This document shows, piece by piece, positions 29,127 to 38,173 of a DNA stretch of 64,000 bases. Positions within the stretch are counted from its first letter, which is position 1. The number at the start of each line of letters is the position of its first letter. The stretch is from Ruegeria marina (GTDB lineage Bacteria; Pseudomonadota; Alphaproteobacteria; Rhodobacterales; Rhodobacteraceae): assembly GCF_900101475.1 (NCBI RefSeq), contig NZ_FMZV01000012.1, positions 1 to 64,000 of the forward strand, written 5' to 3'. A program made the position numbers and the translations under genes. The notes beneath the pieces are model-generated. The model was not told where the DNA came from and did no database searches. It worked only from the letters and a program-made list of their open reading frames with translations.

Positions 29127-29902
29127 TCGAGGTTACCTGCGCCGACAGCCCGCTGGTTCTGGGCCTGCCGCATACCGGCACCGATCTGCCCGACGGAATT
29201 GCCGGAAGGCTGAACGAAACCGGCCGCGCGCTGGCCGATACCGATTGGCACATTCACGACCTCTATACGGGGCTGGTGCCGGCAACGACCGTGCGCACCA
29301 CCGTGCATCGCTATGTGATCGACGTGAACCGCGACCCCGAGGGCGTCAGCCTCTACCCGGGCCAGAACACCACCACGCTCTGCCCGCTGACCGATTTCGA
29401 CGGAAACCCGATCTGGCGCGCGGGGCAGGAACCCGACGCCGCCGAGATCGCCCACCGCCGCGACGCCTGGCATGCGCCCTATCACGCGGCCCTTGCGACC
29501 GAACTGGAGCGGGTGCGCGCGCTGCACGGGTTTGCCGTGCTCTACGATTGCCATTCTATCCGCAGCCATATCCCGTTCCTGTTTGACGGCACCCTGCCGG
29601 ACTTCAACATCGGCACCAACATGGGGGCAACCTGTGCGCCTGAGGTCGAAAGGGGCGTTCTGAAAATCTGCGCCGATGCAGAGGGTTACACGCACATCCT
29701 CAATGGCCGCTTCAAGGGCGGCTGGACTACCCGCCACTATGGCCGCCCGGCCGAGGGGCTGCACGCCATCCAGATGGAACTGGCGCAATCCACCTATATG
29801 ACCGAGGCCGCGCCCTGGACCTATCTGCCCGACCGGGCGGACCGGTTGCGCGCCTACCTCACCCAGATCCTGACCCTGCTCACAGAATGGAGGCCGGCAT
29901 GA
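29123..29902 (+). CDS. hutG: N-formylglutamate deformylase
   Basis: A 259-residue N-formylglutamate amidohydrolase (FGase fold), producing glutamate and formate. The ATG at 29123 overlaps the hutH stop. Zn-site candidates appear in [25 protein letters not shown] and [14 protein letters not shown], with [13 protein letters not shown] near the end, all typical of the family. It is paired functionally with HutF. The stop overlaps the hutU ATG (ATGA). Confidence 0.94.
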   Translation: MIEVTCADSPLVLGLPHTGTDLPDGIAGRLNETGRALADTDWHIHDLYTGLVPATTVRTTVHRYVIDVNRDPEGVSLYPGQNTTTLCPLTDFDGNPIWRAGQEPDAAEIAHRRDAWHAPYHAALATELERVRALHGFAVLYDCHSIRSHIPFLFDGTLPDFNIGTNMGATCAPEVERGVLKICADAEGYTHILNGRFKGGWTTRHYGRPAEGLHAIQMELAQSTYMTEAAPWTYLPDRADRLRAYLTQILTLLTEWRPA

Positions 29903-31578
29903 CCGATCCCCGCAAGAATACCCGCGACATCTATCCCCCCACCGGCACCGAGATCACCGCGAAAAGCTGGCTGACCGAGGCACCGCTGCGGATGCTGATG
30001 AACAACCTGCACCCCGACGTGGCCGAGAACCCGCATGAACTGGTGGTCTACGGCGGCATCGGCCGCGCCGCCCGCACCTGGGACGATTTCGACCGCATCG
30101 TCGCCAGCCTGCGCGAGCTGGACGAGGACCAGACCCTGCTGGTGCAATCCGGCAAACCGGTCGGCGTCTTCCGCACCCACAAGGACGCGCCGCGTGTGCT
30201 GATCGCAAACTCGAACCTGGTGCCGCACTGGGCCACCTGGGACCATTTCAACGAACTGGATAAAAAGGGCCTGGCCATGTATGGCCAGATGACCGCCGGA
30301 TCGTGGATTTACATTGGAACCCAAGGCATTGTGCAGGGAACTTACGAGACCTTCGCCGAGGCCGGACGCCAGCATTACGGCGGCGACCTGACCGGCAAAT
30401 GGATCCTGACCGGCGGTCTTGGCGGCATGGGCGGCGCCCAGCCGCTGGCCGCCGTGTTCGCTGGCGCCTGCTGCCTCGCCGTTGAATGTGACGAAACCCG
30501 CGCCGATTTCCGCATCCGTACCAGATATTGCGATGAGAAGACCCACTCGCTGGACGAAGCGCTGGCGATGATCGACCGTTGGACCAGGGCGGGCGAGGCC
30601 AAGTCGGTTGCCCTGATCGGCAACGCGGCAGACGTTTTCCCGGAAATCCTGCGTCGTTCCAAAGAGGGCGGCATGTGCCCCGATATCGTGACCGACCAGA
30701 CCTCGGCTCACGATCCGGTGCACGGCTACTTGCCACTGGGCTGGACCGTTGCCGAATGGCGCGAACGGCAGGAAAGCAACCCGAAACGGGTGGAGAAAGA
30801 GGCCCGCGCCTCGATGCGTGTGCAGGTCGAAGCCATGGCGGCCTTCCACGAGATGGGCGTTCCGACCGTGGATTACGGCAACAACATCCGCCAGATGGCA
30901 CTGGAAGAGGGGTTCGAGAACGCCTTTGCCTTCCCCGGTTTCGTACCCGCCTATATCCGCCCGCTGTTCTGCCGTGGCATCGGCCCGTTCCGCTGGTGCG
31001 CGCTGTCGGGCGACCCTGAGGATATTCGCAGGACCGACGCAAAAATGAAGGAACTGTTCCCCGAGAACGAACACCTGCACCGCTGGCTCGACATGGCGCA
31101 GGAGCGGATCGCCTTCCAGGGCCTGCCGGCGCGGATCTGCTGGATCGGCCTGGGCGACCGGCACCGGGCGGGACTGGCCTTCAACGAGATGGTGCGCACC
31201 GGCGAGTTGAAGGCCCCGGTCGTGATCGGGCGTGATCACCTCGACAGCGGCTCGGTGGCCTCTCCGAACCGAGAGACCGAGGCGATGATGGACGGTTCGG
31301 ACGCGGTCAGCGACTGGCCGCTGCTGAACGCGCTTTTGAATACCGCCAGCGGCGCGACCTGGGTGTCGCTGCATCACGGCGGTGGCGTTGGTATGGGCTT
31401 TTCCCAGCATTCCGGCATGGTGATCTGCTGCGACGGCACCGAGGATGCCGACCGCCGCATCGCCAACGTGCTGTGGAACGATCCGGCAACCGGCGTCATG
31501 CGGCACGCCGATGCGGGATACGAGATCGCGCGCGACTGCGCCCGCGAACACGGCCTGAACCTGCCGGCGATCCTCTAG
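29899..31578 (+). CDS. hutU: urocanate hydratase
   Basis: A 559-residue NAD+-containing enzyme hydrating urocanate to 4-imidazolone-5-propionate. The ATG at 29899 overlaps the hutG stop. Diagnostic stretches are [21 protein letters not shown] in part ([17 protein letters not shown]), [53 protein letters not shown] and [20 protein letters not shown]. Active-site Cys is in [17 protein letters not shown]. It closes the hutIHGU operon. Confidence 0.97.
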   Translation: MTDPRKNTRDIYPPTGTEITAKSWLTEAPLRMLMNNLHPDVAENPHELVVYGGIGRAARTWDDFDRIVASLRELDEDQTLLVQSGKPVGVFRTHKDAPRVLIANSNLVPHWATWDHFNELDKKGLAMYGQMTAGSWIYIGTQGIVQGTYETFAEAGRQHYGGDLTGKWILTGGLGGMGGAQPLAAVFAGACCLAVECDETRADFRIRTRYCDEKTHSLDEALAMIDRWTRAGEAKSVALIGNAADVFPEILRRSKEGGMCPDIVTDQTSAHDPVHGYLPLGWTVAEWRERQESNPKRVEKEARASMRVQVEAMAAFHEMGVPTVDYGNNIRQMALEEGFENAFAFPGFVPAYIRPLFCRGIGPFRWCALSGDPEDIRRTDAKMKELFPENEHLHRWLDMAQERIAFQGLPARICWIGLGDRHRAGLAFNEMVRTGELKAPVVIGRDHLDSGSVASPNRETEAMMDGSDAVSDWPLLNALLNTASGATWVSLHHGGGVGMGFSQHSGMVICCDGTEDADRRIANVLWNDPATGVMRHADAGYEIARDCAREHGLNLPAIL

Positions 31579-31588
31579 GCTAGGGAGA

Positions 31589-31659
31589 GGGGCGTTGCCC
31601 CGGCCGACAAAATTCGTCGAATTTTGTCGCCTCCCCCCGAGGACTTGGAAAGGATGAAG
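31589..31659 (+). repeat. modular intergenic palindromic element, copy F
   Basis: After the hutU stop come a GGGGC-gtt-GCCCC hairpin (31589-31601), a 10-bp perfect hairpin (arms CGACAAAATT and AATTTTGTCG, 31605-31629), CTCCCCCCGAGGACTT and GGATGAAGG. The part order is the same as in copies C and E, though the inner hairpin sequence is unrelated. Confidence 0.65.
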
Positions 31660-31728
31660 GACGAATTGGCCTCTTTACCTCGGGCCCAGCGCAGGTACTG
31701 TCTGGGCAAACCGCAGAAGGAACCCCGC

Positions 31729-32856
31729 ATGCCCGCCCTGCTTGATACCGTCGATCCCGACGGGCTCGAAGAGTTCTCCGTCGTCTTCACCGACCGTTCG
31801 CTCAACCACATGTCGGCCAGTTTCCAGCAGGTGATGCGCGACATCTCCGAGATGCTGCGCGCGGTCTACAACGCCGATGCCGTCGCCGTCATTCCCGGCG
31901 GCGGCACCTATGCGATGGAGGCGGTCGCCCGCCAGTTCACGCGCGGCGCCCGGGTGCTGGTGGTGCGCAACGGCTGGTTCTCCTACCGCTGGAGCCAGAT
32001 CATCGAGACCGGCGGGCTGACCGCCGAGGCCGTGGTGATGAAGGCGCGCCGCAGCGGCAATGAAAGCACGGCCTCCTTCGCCCCCGCCCCGATCGAGGAT
32101 GTGGTGGCGACGATCCGCGAACAGAAACCCGACGTGGTCTTTGCGCCGCATGTGGAAACCGCCGCCGGGGTGATCCTGCCCAACGACTACATCGCGGCCA
32201 TGGCCGCCGCCGCGCATGAGGTCGGTGCGCTGATGGTGCTTGACTGTATCGCGAGCGGCTGTGTCTGGGTCGACATGAAGGCGACCGGCGTCGACGTGCT
32301 GATCTCGGCCCCGCAAAAGGGCTGGAGCGCCTCGCCCTGCGCGGGCCTTGTCATGCTGTCGGAGCGCGCCGAGGCGCGGCTGGCCGAGACGCAATCGGAC
32401 AGTTTCGCCATCGACCTGAAGAAATGGCGCGATATCATGAAGGCCTATGAGGGCGGCGGCCATGCCTATCACGCCACCATGCCCACCGATGCGCTGCGCG
32501 CCTTCCGCGACACAATGGCCGAGACCCGCGACTACGGGTTCGAGCGGCTGCGCGAGGCGCAATGGGCGCTGGGCAACGGGGTGCGTGCGCTGCTGAAGGA
32601 CAAGGGCATCGTCTCCGTCGCCGCCGAAGGTTTCGGCGCGCCGGGCGTGGTGGTCAGCTATACCGGCGATCCGGATATCCAGAACGGCCGGAAATTCGCG
32701 GCCCTCGGCATGCAGATCGCCGCCGGGGTGCCGCTGCAATGCGATGAACCGGCCGATTTCCGGACCTTCCGGCTGGGCCTGTTCGGGCTCGACAAGCTCT
32801 ATGATGTGGATGCCACCATCGCCCGCCTGAAACGGGTGCTCGACCAGGTGCTCTGA
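31729..32856 (+). CDS. class V aminotransferase (alanine--glyoxylate type)
   Basis: A 375-residue PLP enzyme. ATG at 31729 follows AGAAGGAA; an upstream in-frame ATG lies inside the repeat element. Motifs are VIPGGGTYAMEAVARQF, NGWFSYRW, VFAPHVETAAGVILPNDYI, LDCIASG (PLP-ring Asp) and the Schiff-base Lys in ISAPQKGWSASPCAGLV. The family includes alanine-glyoxylate and serine-glyoxylate aminotransferases. The substrate is not fixed by the sequence. It follows the hut operon after a 150-bp gap and is probably separately transcribed. Confidence 0.85.
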   Translation: MPALLDTVDPDGLEEFSVVFTDRSLNHMSASFQQVMRDISEMLRAVYNADAVAVIPGGGTYAMEAVARQFTRGARVLVVRNGWFSYRWSQIIETGGLTAEAVVMKARRSGNESTASFAPAPIEDVVATIREQKPDVVFAPHVETAAGVILPNDYIAAMAAAAHEVGALMVLDCIASGCVWVDMKATGVDVLISAPQKGWSASPCAGLVMLSERAEARLAETQSDSFAIDLKKWRDIMKAYEGGGHAYHATMPTDALRAFRDTMAETRDYGFERLREAQWALGNGVRALLKDKGIVSVAAEGFGAPGVVVSYTGDPDIQNGRKFAALGMQIAAGVPLQCDEPADFRTFRLGLFGLDKLYDVDATIARLKRVLDQVL

Positions 32857-32862
32857 GCCTGG

Positions 32863-32908
32863 CTTCTTTCTGGTTTGAAATACTCCGGGGTCCGGGGCAG
32901 CGCCCCGG
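32863..32908 (-). repeat. modular intergenic palindromic element, copy D
   Basis: Lies between convergent genes. Read on the minus strand it is a 7-bp hairpin (arms CCGGGGC and GCCCCGG, 32892-32908), then ACCCCGGAGTATTT and CCAGAAAGAAG. It is nearly identical in core to copy A. Confidence 0.7.
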
Positions 32909-32911
32909 GGC

Positions 32912-34108
32912 TCACCGTACGCCCAGACCCATCTGCATCAGCGTGCGGCGCACCGGCGCCAGCGAATAAAGCGCGTTCAGCCCCATCGCCCGCGCGTCCC
33001 GCAGCGGGCGCGCCTCGACCATCGAGGCGCGGTTCAGGAGGTCGATCCCCTTGACCCGCAGCGCGATCTCGGCATGGCGCGCCTTGTGATAGGCCGCCAG
33101 CATCGCCGCATCGCCCAGTCCCTCGGGCCGTGCCTGCGCCAGGTCCAGCAGGCAGCGCAGATCGCCCAGCGACATGTTCAGCCCCTGCGCGCCGATCGGC
33201 GGCACCACATGTGCGGCCTCGGCCATCAGCGCGATGCGTTCGCCCGCCAGCCGCTCGGCCTGCTGGCTGATGATCGGCCAGATGGTCCTGCGCGAGGCCA
33301 GTTTCAGCGGCCCGAACAGCCCGCAGGAGCGTTCCGTCATCGCCGTCTCGAAGACGGCGGGCTCCATCGCCAGCAGCTCCAGCGCCTGCGGCCCCCGCTC
33401 CATCCACACGATCGCGGAAGAGGGTTGCCCCTGCCAGTCGGGCAGCGGCACCAGCGTGAACGGCCCGCCCGAGCGGTGAATCTCGGTCGACACGTTCTGA
33501 TGCGCAATCGGATGCGTGACGGCAAAGGCCAGCGCCTTCTGCCCGTATCGGGTGGTATGCACCGCGATGCCTGCTGCCTCGCGCATGGGCGAGCCGCGCC
33601 CGTCGGCGGCCACCACCAGCCTGGCCTGAACGCGCGACCCGTCGCTCAGCCCCACCCGCGCCTCGGCAGTGCGGGTGAACAGGCTGGTGGTGGCGGTGCC
33701 GGGGCGGAAATCGACATTGGGCATTTCGGCCAGCCGCGCCACCATCTCGCGACGGAGCAGCCAGTTGGGCAGGTTCCAGCCAAAGGGTTTGTCGCTCAGA
33801 TCGGCGGCGTTGAATTCGCGCACCACGCGCGGCTCGGGCAAATCGCCGCCCGCATCCACGATGCGCATGATCTGCAAGGGGGCGGCATGATCGGCCAGCC
33901 GCGCCCAGAGGCCGCAACTTTCCAGCAGCCCCTGCGCCGGTTGCAGGAAGGCAGTGGTGCGCAGGTCCGACCCGTCGACGTCGCGCTCGGTCACCGGCGG
34001 GGCCGGGTCGACGCAGATGACCCGGAATCCGGCGCTGCCAAAGGCGGCCGCCGCAGTCAGCCCGGCGATGCCGCCGCCGGAAATCAGGATGTCGCAGCTC
34101 TCAGGCAT
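32912..34108 (-). CDS. UbiH/UbiF/COQ6-type FAD-dependent hydroxylase
   Basis: A 398-residue flavoprotein monooxygenase. The N-terminal dinucleotide motif is DILISGGGIAGLTAAAAFG. The DG motif is LVVAADGRGSPMREAAGI, and the third FAD motif is ALMAEAAHVVPPIGAQGLNMSLGDL. This is the family that hydroxylates the ubiquinone ring. Which position it modifies cannot be said. It is convergent with the aminotransferase, and the start ATG is followed by a short gap to the next gene. Confidence 0.88.
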   Translation of the reverse strand: MPESCDILISGGGIAGLTAAAAFGSAGFRVICVDPAPPVTERDVDGSDLRTTAFLQPAQGLLESCGLWARLADHAAPLQIMRIVDAGGDLPEPRVVREFNAADLSDKPFGWNLPNWLLRREMVARLAEMPNVDFRPGTATTSLFTRTAEARVGLSDGSRVQARLVVAADGRGSPMREAAGIAVHTTRYGQKALAFAVTHPIAHQNVSTEIHRSGGPFTLVPLPDWQGQPSSAIVWMERGPQALELLAMEPAVFETAMTERSCGLFGPLKLASRRTIWPIISQQAERLAGERIALMAEAAHVVPPIGAQGLNMSLGDLRCLLDLAQARPEGLGDAAMLAAYHKARHAEIALRVKGIDLLNRASMVEARPLRDARAMGLNALYSLAPVRRTLMQMGLGVR

Positions 34109-34184
34109 GGGCGGGCTCCGTCTTTTGCGCCATACCCTAGGCCGGAACGGGCCCGGGTTCCAAGCGAAATCCTGTCCGCATTCC

Positions 34185-34433
34185 TTACCCGCGCGAGATC
34201 AGGATCAGGATGATCCACATCACCGGCACCATGGCCAGCGCTGGCAGGTAGAGACCCGGCAGGCCAAAGAGCATTATGGCACAGCCCCACAGGCTCAGCC
34301 CCGCGGCGATGGCGTAATAGATATTGTCCTTGTCGCCATAGGCCACCTCCTTGGCGATGCGCCCCAGCAGCGGGATGGCGAACAGCAGGCGCTGGCCCAG
34401 GGGCAGGTTGCGGGGCAGGTCGATGGCGCTCAT
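34185..34433 (-). CDS. small conserved membrane protein
   Basis: An 82-residue protein with ATG at 34433 behind AAAGGACC. Two hydrophobic segments are visible (IYYAIAAGLSLWGCAIMLFGLPGLYLPALAMVPVMWIILILI, split by the loop GLPGLYLP). The N-terminus is soluble (PRNLPLGQRLLFAIPLLGRIAKEVAYGDKDN). I recognise the type (short roseobacter membrane protein) but not a function. It precedes the UbiH-type gene in the same direction. Confidence 0.7.
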   Translation of the reverse strand: MSAIDLPRNLPLGQRLLFAIPLLGRIAKEVAYGDKDNIYYAIAAGLSLWGCAIMLFGLPGLYLPALAMVPVMWIILILISRG

Positions 34434-34627
34434 GTCAGGTCCTTTCTGTCAACACATGCTGTTCAGATAGAGGCGCAAAGATGCATTCAAATGGAACCTT
34501 TGGCCGCAGTGCAGCGCGATGCCGCAGGCCGTTCGTCACGCCCACCGCGGCGCATGACGCGCATCCGCCTGTCGCCGGTGACGGGCCCCGAGGGAGATAT
34601 ACCGCATCGGTTCGGACCCGGCTGCCG

Positions 34628-34692
34628 CTTCATCTTTTCGGAAAATACACCGGGGGTGTCGCCGCTTGCGGCGACGGGGGCAGAGCCCCCGA
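34628..34692 (-). repeat. modular intergenic palindromic element, copy E
   Basis: Directly after the HAD phosphatase stop, read on the minus strand: GGGGGC-tct-GCCCCC hairpin, an 8-bp hairpin (arms GTCGCCGC and GCGGCGAC, 34658-34675), ACCCCCGGTGTATTTTCC and AAAGATGAAG. Confidence 0.7.
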
Positions 34693-34697
34693 CCCCT

Positions 34698-35342
34698 TCA
34701 GGTCAGCCGTGCCAGGAAGGCGGCCAGGTCGTCGGTGTGGTGGTGGATGTGATCGGCCTCGTGCGGGTCGGGCGCCACGTGCACCGTGCGCATCCCCATT
34801 TCATGCGGCGCGGCAAGGTTGCGCGGGTCGTCCTCGAACATCGCGGCGCGGTCCGGGATCACCCCGTCGCGGGTGAACACCTCTTCGAAGGCGGCGCGCT
34901 CGGGCTTGGGCCGGTATCCGGCATGTTCCACCCCGTAGATCGCGTCGAACAGGCCGCTTAGGCCGCGTGCGGCCAGCACCCGCTCGGCATAGGGGGCCGA
35001 GCCGTTGGTATAGACGATGCGGCGGCCTGGCAGCGCGCGGATATGATCCGCCAGCGCGGCGTCGGGGGTCATGTGACTCATGTCCACATCATGCACCGCC
35101 ACCAGATAGGGATCGGGGTCGATGGCATGTTCCCGCATCAGCCCGGCCAGCGTGGTGCCATACTGCAGCCAGTAGGTGGCGCGCAGCCGGTCGGCCTCGG
35201 CCCGATCGACCTTCAGCACCTCCATCACATAGGCGGTCATCCGGACCTCGATCTGGTCGAACAGCCGCATATGCGGGGGGTAGAGGGTATTGTCGAGGTC
35301 GAAGACCCAGGTCGTCACATGTGAGAAGGCATCGCGCACCAT
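34698..35342 (-). CDS. HAD-family pyrimidine 5'-nucleotidase-like phosphatase
   Basis: A 214-residue HAD hydrolase. Motif I is TTWVFDLDNTLYPP with the nucleophile and acid Asp. Motif II is RIVYTNGSAPYAERVL, motif III Lys is in GYRPKPERAAFEEV and motif IV is AMFEDDPRNLAAPHEMGMRTVHV. The DLDNTLYP variant is typical of the SDT1/pyrimidine 5'-nucleotidase subgroup. It ends beside a palindromic element and diverges from the GntR regulator. Confidence 0.88.
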   Translation of the reverse strand: MVRDAFSHVTTWVFDLDNTLYPPHMRLFDQIEVRMTAYVMEVLKVDRAEADRLRATYWLQYGTTLAGLMREHAIDPDPYLVAVHDVDMSHMTPDAALADHIRALPGRRIVYTNGSAPYAERVLAARGLSGLFDAIYGVEHAGYRPKPERAAFEEVFTRDGVIPDRAAMFEDDPRNLAAPHEMGMRTVHVAPDPHEADHIHHHTDDLAAFLARLT

Positions 35343-35443
35343 GGTCCGGACTTAGGCCAGTTCCGGCGCCAGTGCAATGCCAAGGGTTGATCCCGGCGGG
35401 GCGGGGCGGATACACAAGTCCGAACAGGGAGAAGAAAACAACA

Positions 35444-36094
35444 ATGACCCAGGGCCGCCCCGTCCAGAAAGACGCCTATCATCTGATCCTCGAAGCCATC
35501 GACAGCGGCATCTACAAACCCGGCGACCGGCTGGTGGAAAGCGAACTGGCCGAGCGCTTCGGTGTTTCGCGCACGCCGATCCGCGAAGCGCTGCAACGGC
35601 TCGAAACCCAGTCGCTGCTGGAACGCGACGGGCGCTCGATGATCGTGGCCTCGCTCGACCACAACCAGATGGCCGAGCTCTACCAGGTCCGGCGCGAACT
35701 CGAAGGGCTGGCCGCGCGGCTGGCCGCGCGCCATGCCACCGCCGAGGAAATCCAGGTGCTGCGCGACATGGTCGCGGCCGATGACAAGCTCGTTGACAAC
35801 CCGCAGGCGCTGAGCCGCGCGAACCGGCGCTTTCACGAGCAGATCCACCTCGCCTCGCACAACCGCTACCTTGTGCAGCAACTCGACCTCGTGCACCGCA
35901 CCATGGCGCTGATGGCGACAACCTCCCTTGCCGCCGAAGGCCGGGGCCAGATCGCGCAGGGCGAGCACAAGGGCATCGTCGAGGCCATCGCCGCCCGTGA
36001 TGAGGAGGCGGCGGCGCAGGCGCTCAAGGATCATATCTCGATCGCCTTCATGACCCGGCTCAAGCTCGACGCGGGCCGCCGCGAGCGCCGCTGA
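35444..36094 (+). CDS. GntR family regulator, FadR/FCD subgroup
   Basis: A 216-residue protein. ATG 35444 lies in an A-rich leader after GGGAGAAG. The N-terminal winged HTH (GIYKPGDRLVESELAERFGVSRTPIREALQRLE in two parts: GDRLVESELAERFGVSRTPI and REALQRLETQSLLE) is followed by an all-helical FCD ligand domain (YQVRRELEGLAARLAARHA, NRRFHEQIHLASHNRYLVQ, GEHKGIVEAIAARDEEAAAQ). Metal or carboxylate ligand His residues are in place (FHEQIH, EHKGI). Target unknown; the neighbour on the other side is the HAD phosphatase. Confidence 0.9.
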   Translation: MTQGRPVQKDAYHLILEAIDSGIYKPGDRLVESELAERFGVSRTPIREALQRLETQSLLERDGRSMIVASLDHNQMAELYQVRRELEGLAARLAARHATAEEIQVLRDMVAADDKLVDNPQALSRANRRFHEQIHLASHNRYLVQQLDLVHRTMALMATTSLAAEGRGQIAQGEHKGIVEAIAARDEEAAAQALKDHISIAFMTRLKLDAGRRERR

Positions 36095-36107
36095 ACTCGG
36101 GCGCATC

Positions 36108-38075
36108 TCAGGAATTCCCGGTGATCCTGCCGACAAGGTTTTCCACGAGACCGTGTCGCCCGCCTGCGCGATGGCTTGCCGGGCGGCACGGGGATTTTTC
36201 TTCCACCGCCTGTCCGTGCTGTGTCTTGTCCCAGAAATAGGGTTTCACGACCATCTCGTAGAGCGCCTTGTATGCCGCGACCACGCCGAGGGGGAAATAG
36301 AGGGGCATCGTCACGACCCAGGGCAGAAGGAAGCGCCGTTCCGGTCCGGAAACGGCCACCAGCCCGGCGACCAGCGCCAGTGCCTCGGTGCAGACGAACA
36401 AGGACATGCAAAAGGCAAGGACCACGGGTGGCAGGACCCCTTCGAGCGGGTGCGGCAGGCCCAGAAGCAGCAGCCAGAAGGACCACAGCACCGGCGCCAG
36501 CAGGAACTGCCCGAGGGTGCCCAGGAAAAACGCCTGCATGCCGAGGAAACGCGCCGGGCCAAGGTCGGCCCACAACCGCCGGGGCGAGCGCATGTGGACA
36601 AGGTAGGTCACCATGAACCCTTTGAGCCAGCGCGAACGCTGCCGGACCCAGGGCCAGGGACGGAAATTCGCCTCTTCATAGGTGACGGTGTCGATCAGTT
36701 CGGTCCGGTATCCAGCCCGGCACAGCCGCACGCCCAGGTCTGCATCCTCGGTCACGTTATGGGCGTCCCAGCCGCCCAGCCGCTCCAGCGCGTCGCGGCG
36801 AAAGAACAGGGTTGTGCCCCCCAGCGGAACAACCAGTCCAAGCCGGGCGATTCCCGGCAGGATGATGCGGAACCAGCTGCAATATTCGATTGTAAAGCAG
36901 CGTGCCCGCCAACTGCTGCGCGGGTTGTAGTAATCCAGTATCCCCTGCAGGCAGACCACGTCGCGCGGGGCCTGGGCGAACCGTGTGGCCACATGCTCCA
37001 GCTGGTCGGGCACTGGCGCATCCTCGGCATCCCAGACGCCGATGATCTCGCCGCGGCAGAAATCCAGCGCATAGTTCATCGCCCGCGGCTTGGTGGTCAG
37101 GCCGGAATGGCCCGGTACCTCGATCACCCGCATCCAGTGAGGCAGTTTGCAACCCGCCAGCGTGTCGCGCGTCACCTGGTCCTTTTCCTCCAGCACCAGG
37201 ATCACGTCCAGCAGGGCCTTGGGATAGGTCAGCCGGTTCAGCCGCGCCACCAGCGCGCCGGCGATCTCCCGTTCCTTGTAGAGCGGCACCAGGACCGAGA
37301 TCTTGGGCAGGCGCGGCTCCTGCATGCCCACTTTCTTTGCGGCTCCGCCGGGCGCGGTCAGATGTGCCTGGTTGAGCAGGTGGGTGATCAGGGCCGCCGC
37401 CTTGAGCCCGGTAAACAGGATCAGGGTCAGGACCGAGACCAGGAACAAGACAACGAAGCCGTGAAGAGGCGCGAGGCAGACGGCCAGCACGACGCCGACC
37501 AATGCCAGCACGGCAGGCAGCCGCGTGCGGACATCCCAGTCTCGGCAGCTATAGGCCGCATCCACGCGGGTTTCCGCCAGCCGTGCGAGCACCGGCGCAT
37601 AGTGATGCGCCAGTGCCGCCTCGATCTGCCCGGCGCTTGCCAGAGCGGGCATCAACAGGACACCTGTTGCGGCCATTTCGGCAAGCACCTCGTCGAACAG
37701 GTCTGGCCGTGATGTGGCGACGATGACCATCGGTCCCAGCCGCATCCAGGGGATCACCCCGTGCCGCAGCCAGAAATCGTGGGGCATCAGCGCGCGGAGT
37801 TCGGCCCGTGGCGGTTCCAGTGCCAGGTCGGCCCATTGGACCCCGTTCTGCAAGGCCAGTGCGCGCATCACATCGGTCGGCTCGGCCCAACCCTCGGCCA
37901 CGAGGATCTCGCCGATGGGCGCGTTGAGGCGCGACTGCATTTGCAGCGCGGCCACCAGTTGGCCCTGTGTGATGACCCCGTTGCGCACCAGGTGGCGGCC
38001 CAGCGGCAGCTGGGCTCCGGGCATCGGCCATGCCGGGGCCGCAGAAATCAGTCCGAGGTGAAGGTCACTCATCAT
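36108..38075 (-). CDS. MshEN-domain-fused family 2 glycosyltransferase, membrane bound
   Basis: A 655-residue protein. Residues 24-47 and 53-76 are two tandem copies of the MshEN pattern (LGxxLxxxGx6LxxxLxxQ), known to bind cyclic-di-GMP in T2SS/T4P ATPases; the leading Arg of the motif is Pro here. Membrane segments follow near 183-228. Then comes a cellulose-synthase-like GT2 catalytic domain: ISVLVPLYKE, DAEDAP, TEDADLGVRL and the QxxRW box QRSRWLKGF. Further membrane helices close the protein. It probably extrudes or transfers an exopolysaccharide under c-di-GMP control (inference). A CtrA-type box lies 48 bp upstream. Confidence 0.85.
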   Translation of the reverse strand: MMSDLHLGLISAAPAWPMPGAQLPLGRHLVRNGVITQGQLVAALQMQSRLNAPIGEILVAEGWAEPTDVMRALALQNGVQWADLALEPPRAELRALMPHDFWLRHGVIPWMRLGPMVIVATSRPDLFDEVLAEMAATGVLLMPALASAGQIEAALAHHYAPVLARLAETRVDAAYSCRDWDVRTRLPAVLALVGVVLAVCLAPLHGFVVLFLVSVLTLILFTGLKAAALITHLLNQAHLTAPGGAAKKVGMQEPRLPKISVLVPLYKEREIAGALVARLNRLTYPKALLDVILVLEEKDQVTRDTLAGCKLPHWMRVIEVPGHSGLTTKPRAMNYALDFCRGEIIGVWDAEDAPVPDQLEHVATRFAQAPRDVVCLQGILDYYNPRSSWRARCFTIEYCSWFRIILPGIARLGLVVPLGGTTLFFRRDALERLGGWDAHNVTEDADLGVRLCRAGYRTELIDTVTYEEANFRPWPWVRQRSRWLKGFMVTYLVHMRSPRRLWADLGPARFLGMQAFFLGTLGQFLLAPVLWSFWLLLLGLPHPLEGVLPPVVLAFCMSLFVCTEALALVAGLVAVSGPERRFLLPWVVTMPLYFPLGVVAAYKALYEMVVKPYFWDKTQHGQAVEEKSPCRPASHRAGGRHGLVENLVGRITGNS

Positions 38076-38122
38076 GCGCTGCCCTGACAGCCGGTACCGG
38101 CGTCAGGGTTGCGCATTTCAGG

Positions 38123-38137
38123 TTAACGGATCGTTAA
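38123..38137 (-). promoter_or_regulatory. CtrA binding box candidate
   Basis: TTAACGGATCGTTAA matches the full CtrA consensus TTAA-N7-TTAA and lies 48 bp before the glycosyltransferase start at 38075, where it could overlap the promoter. It also falls between that gene and the carA 3' end, so only the glycosyltransferase is a sensible target. Confidence 0.65.
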
Positions 38138-38173
38138 GCCCAGAAAGAAGGATTGCAATCGCCGACAATCCGG

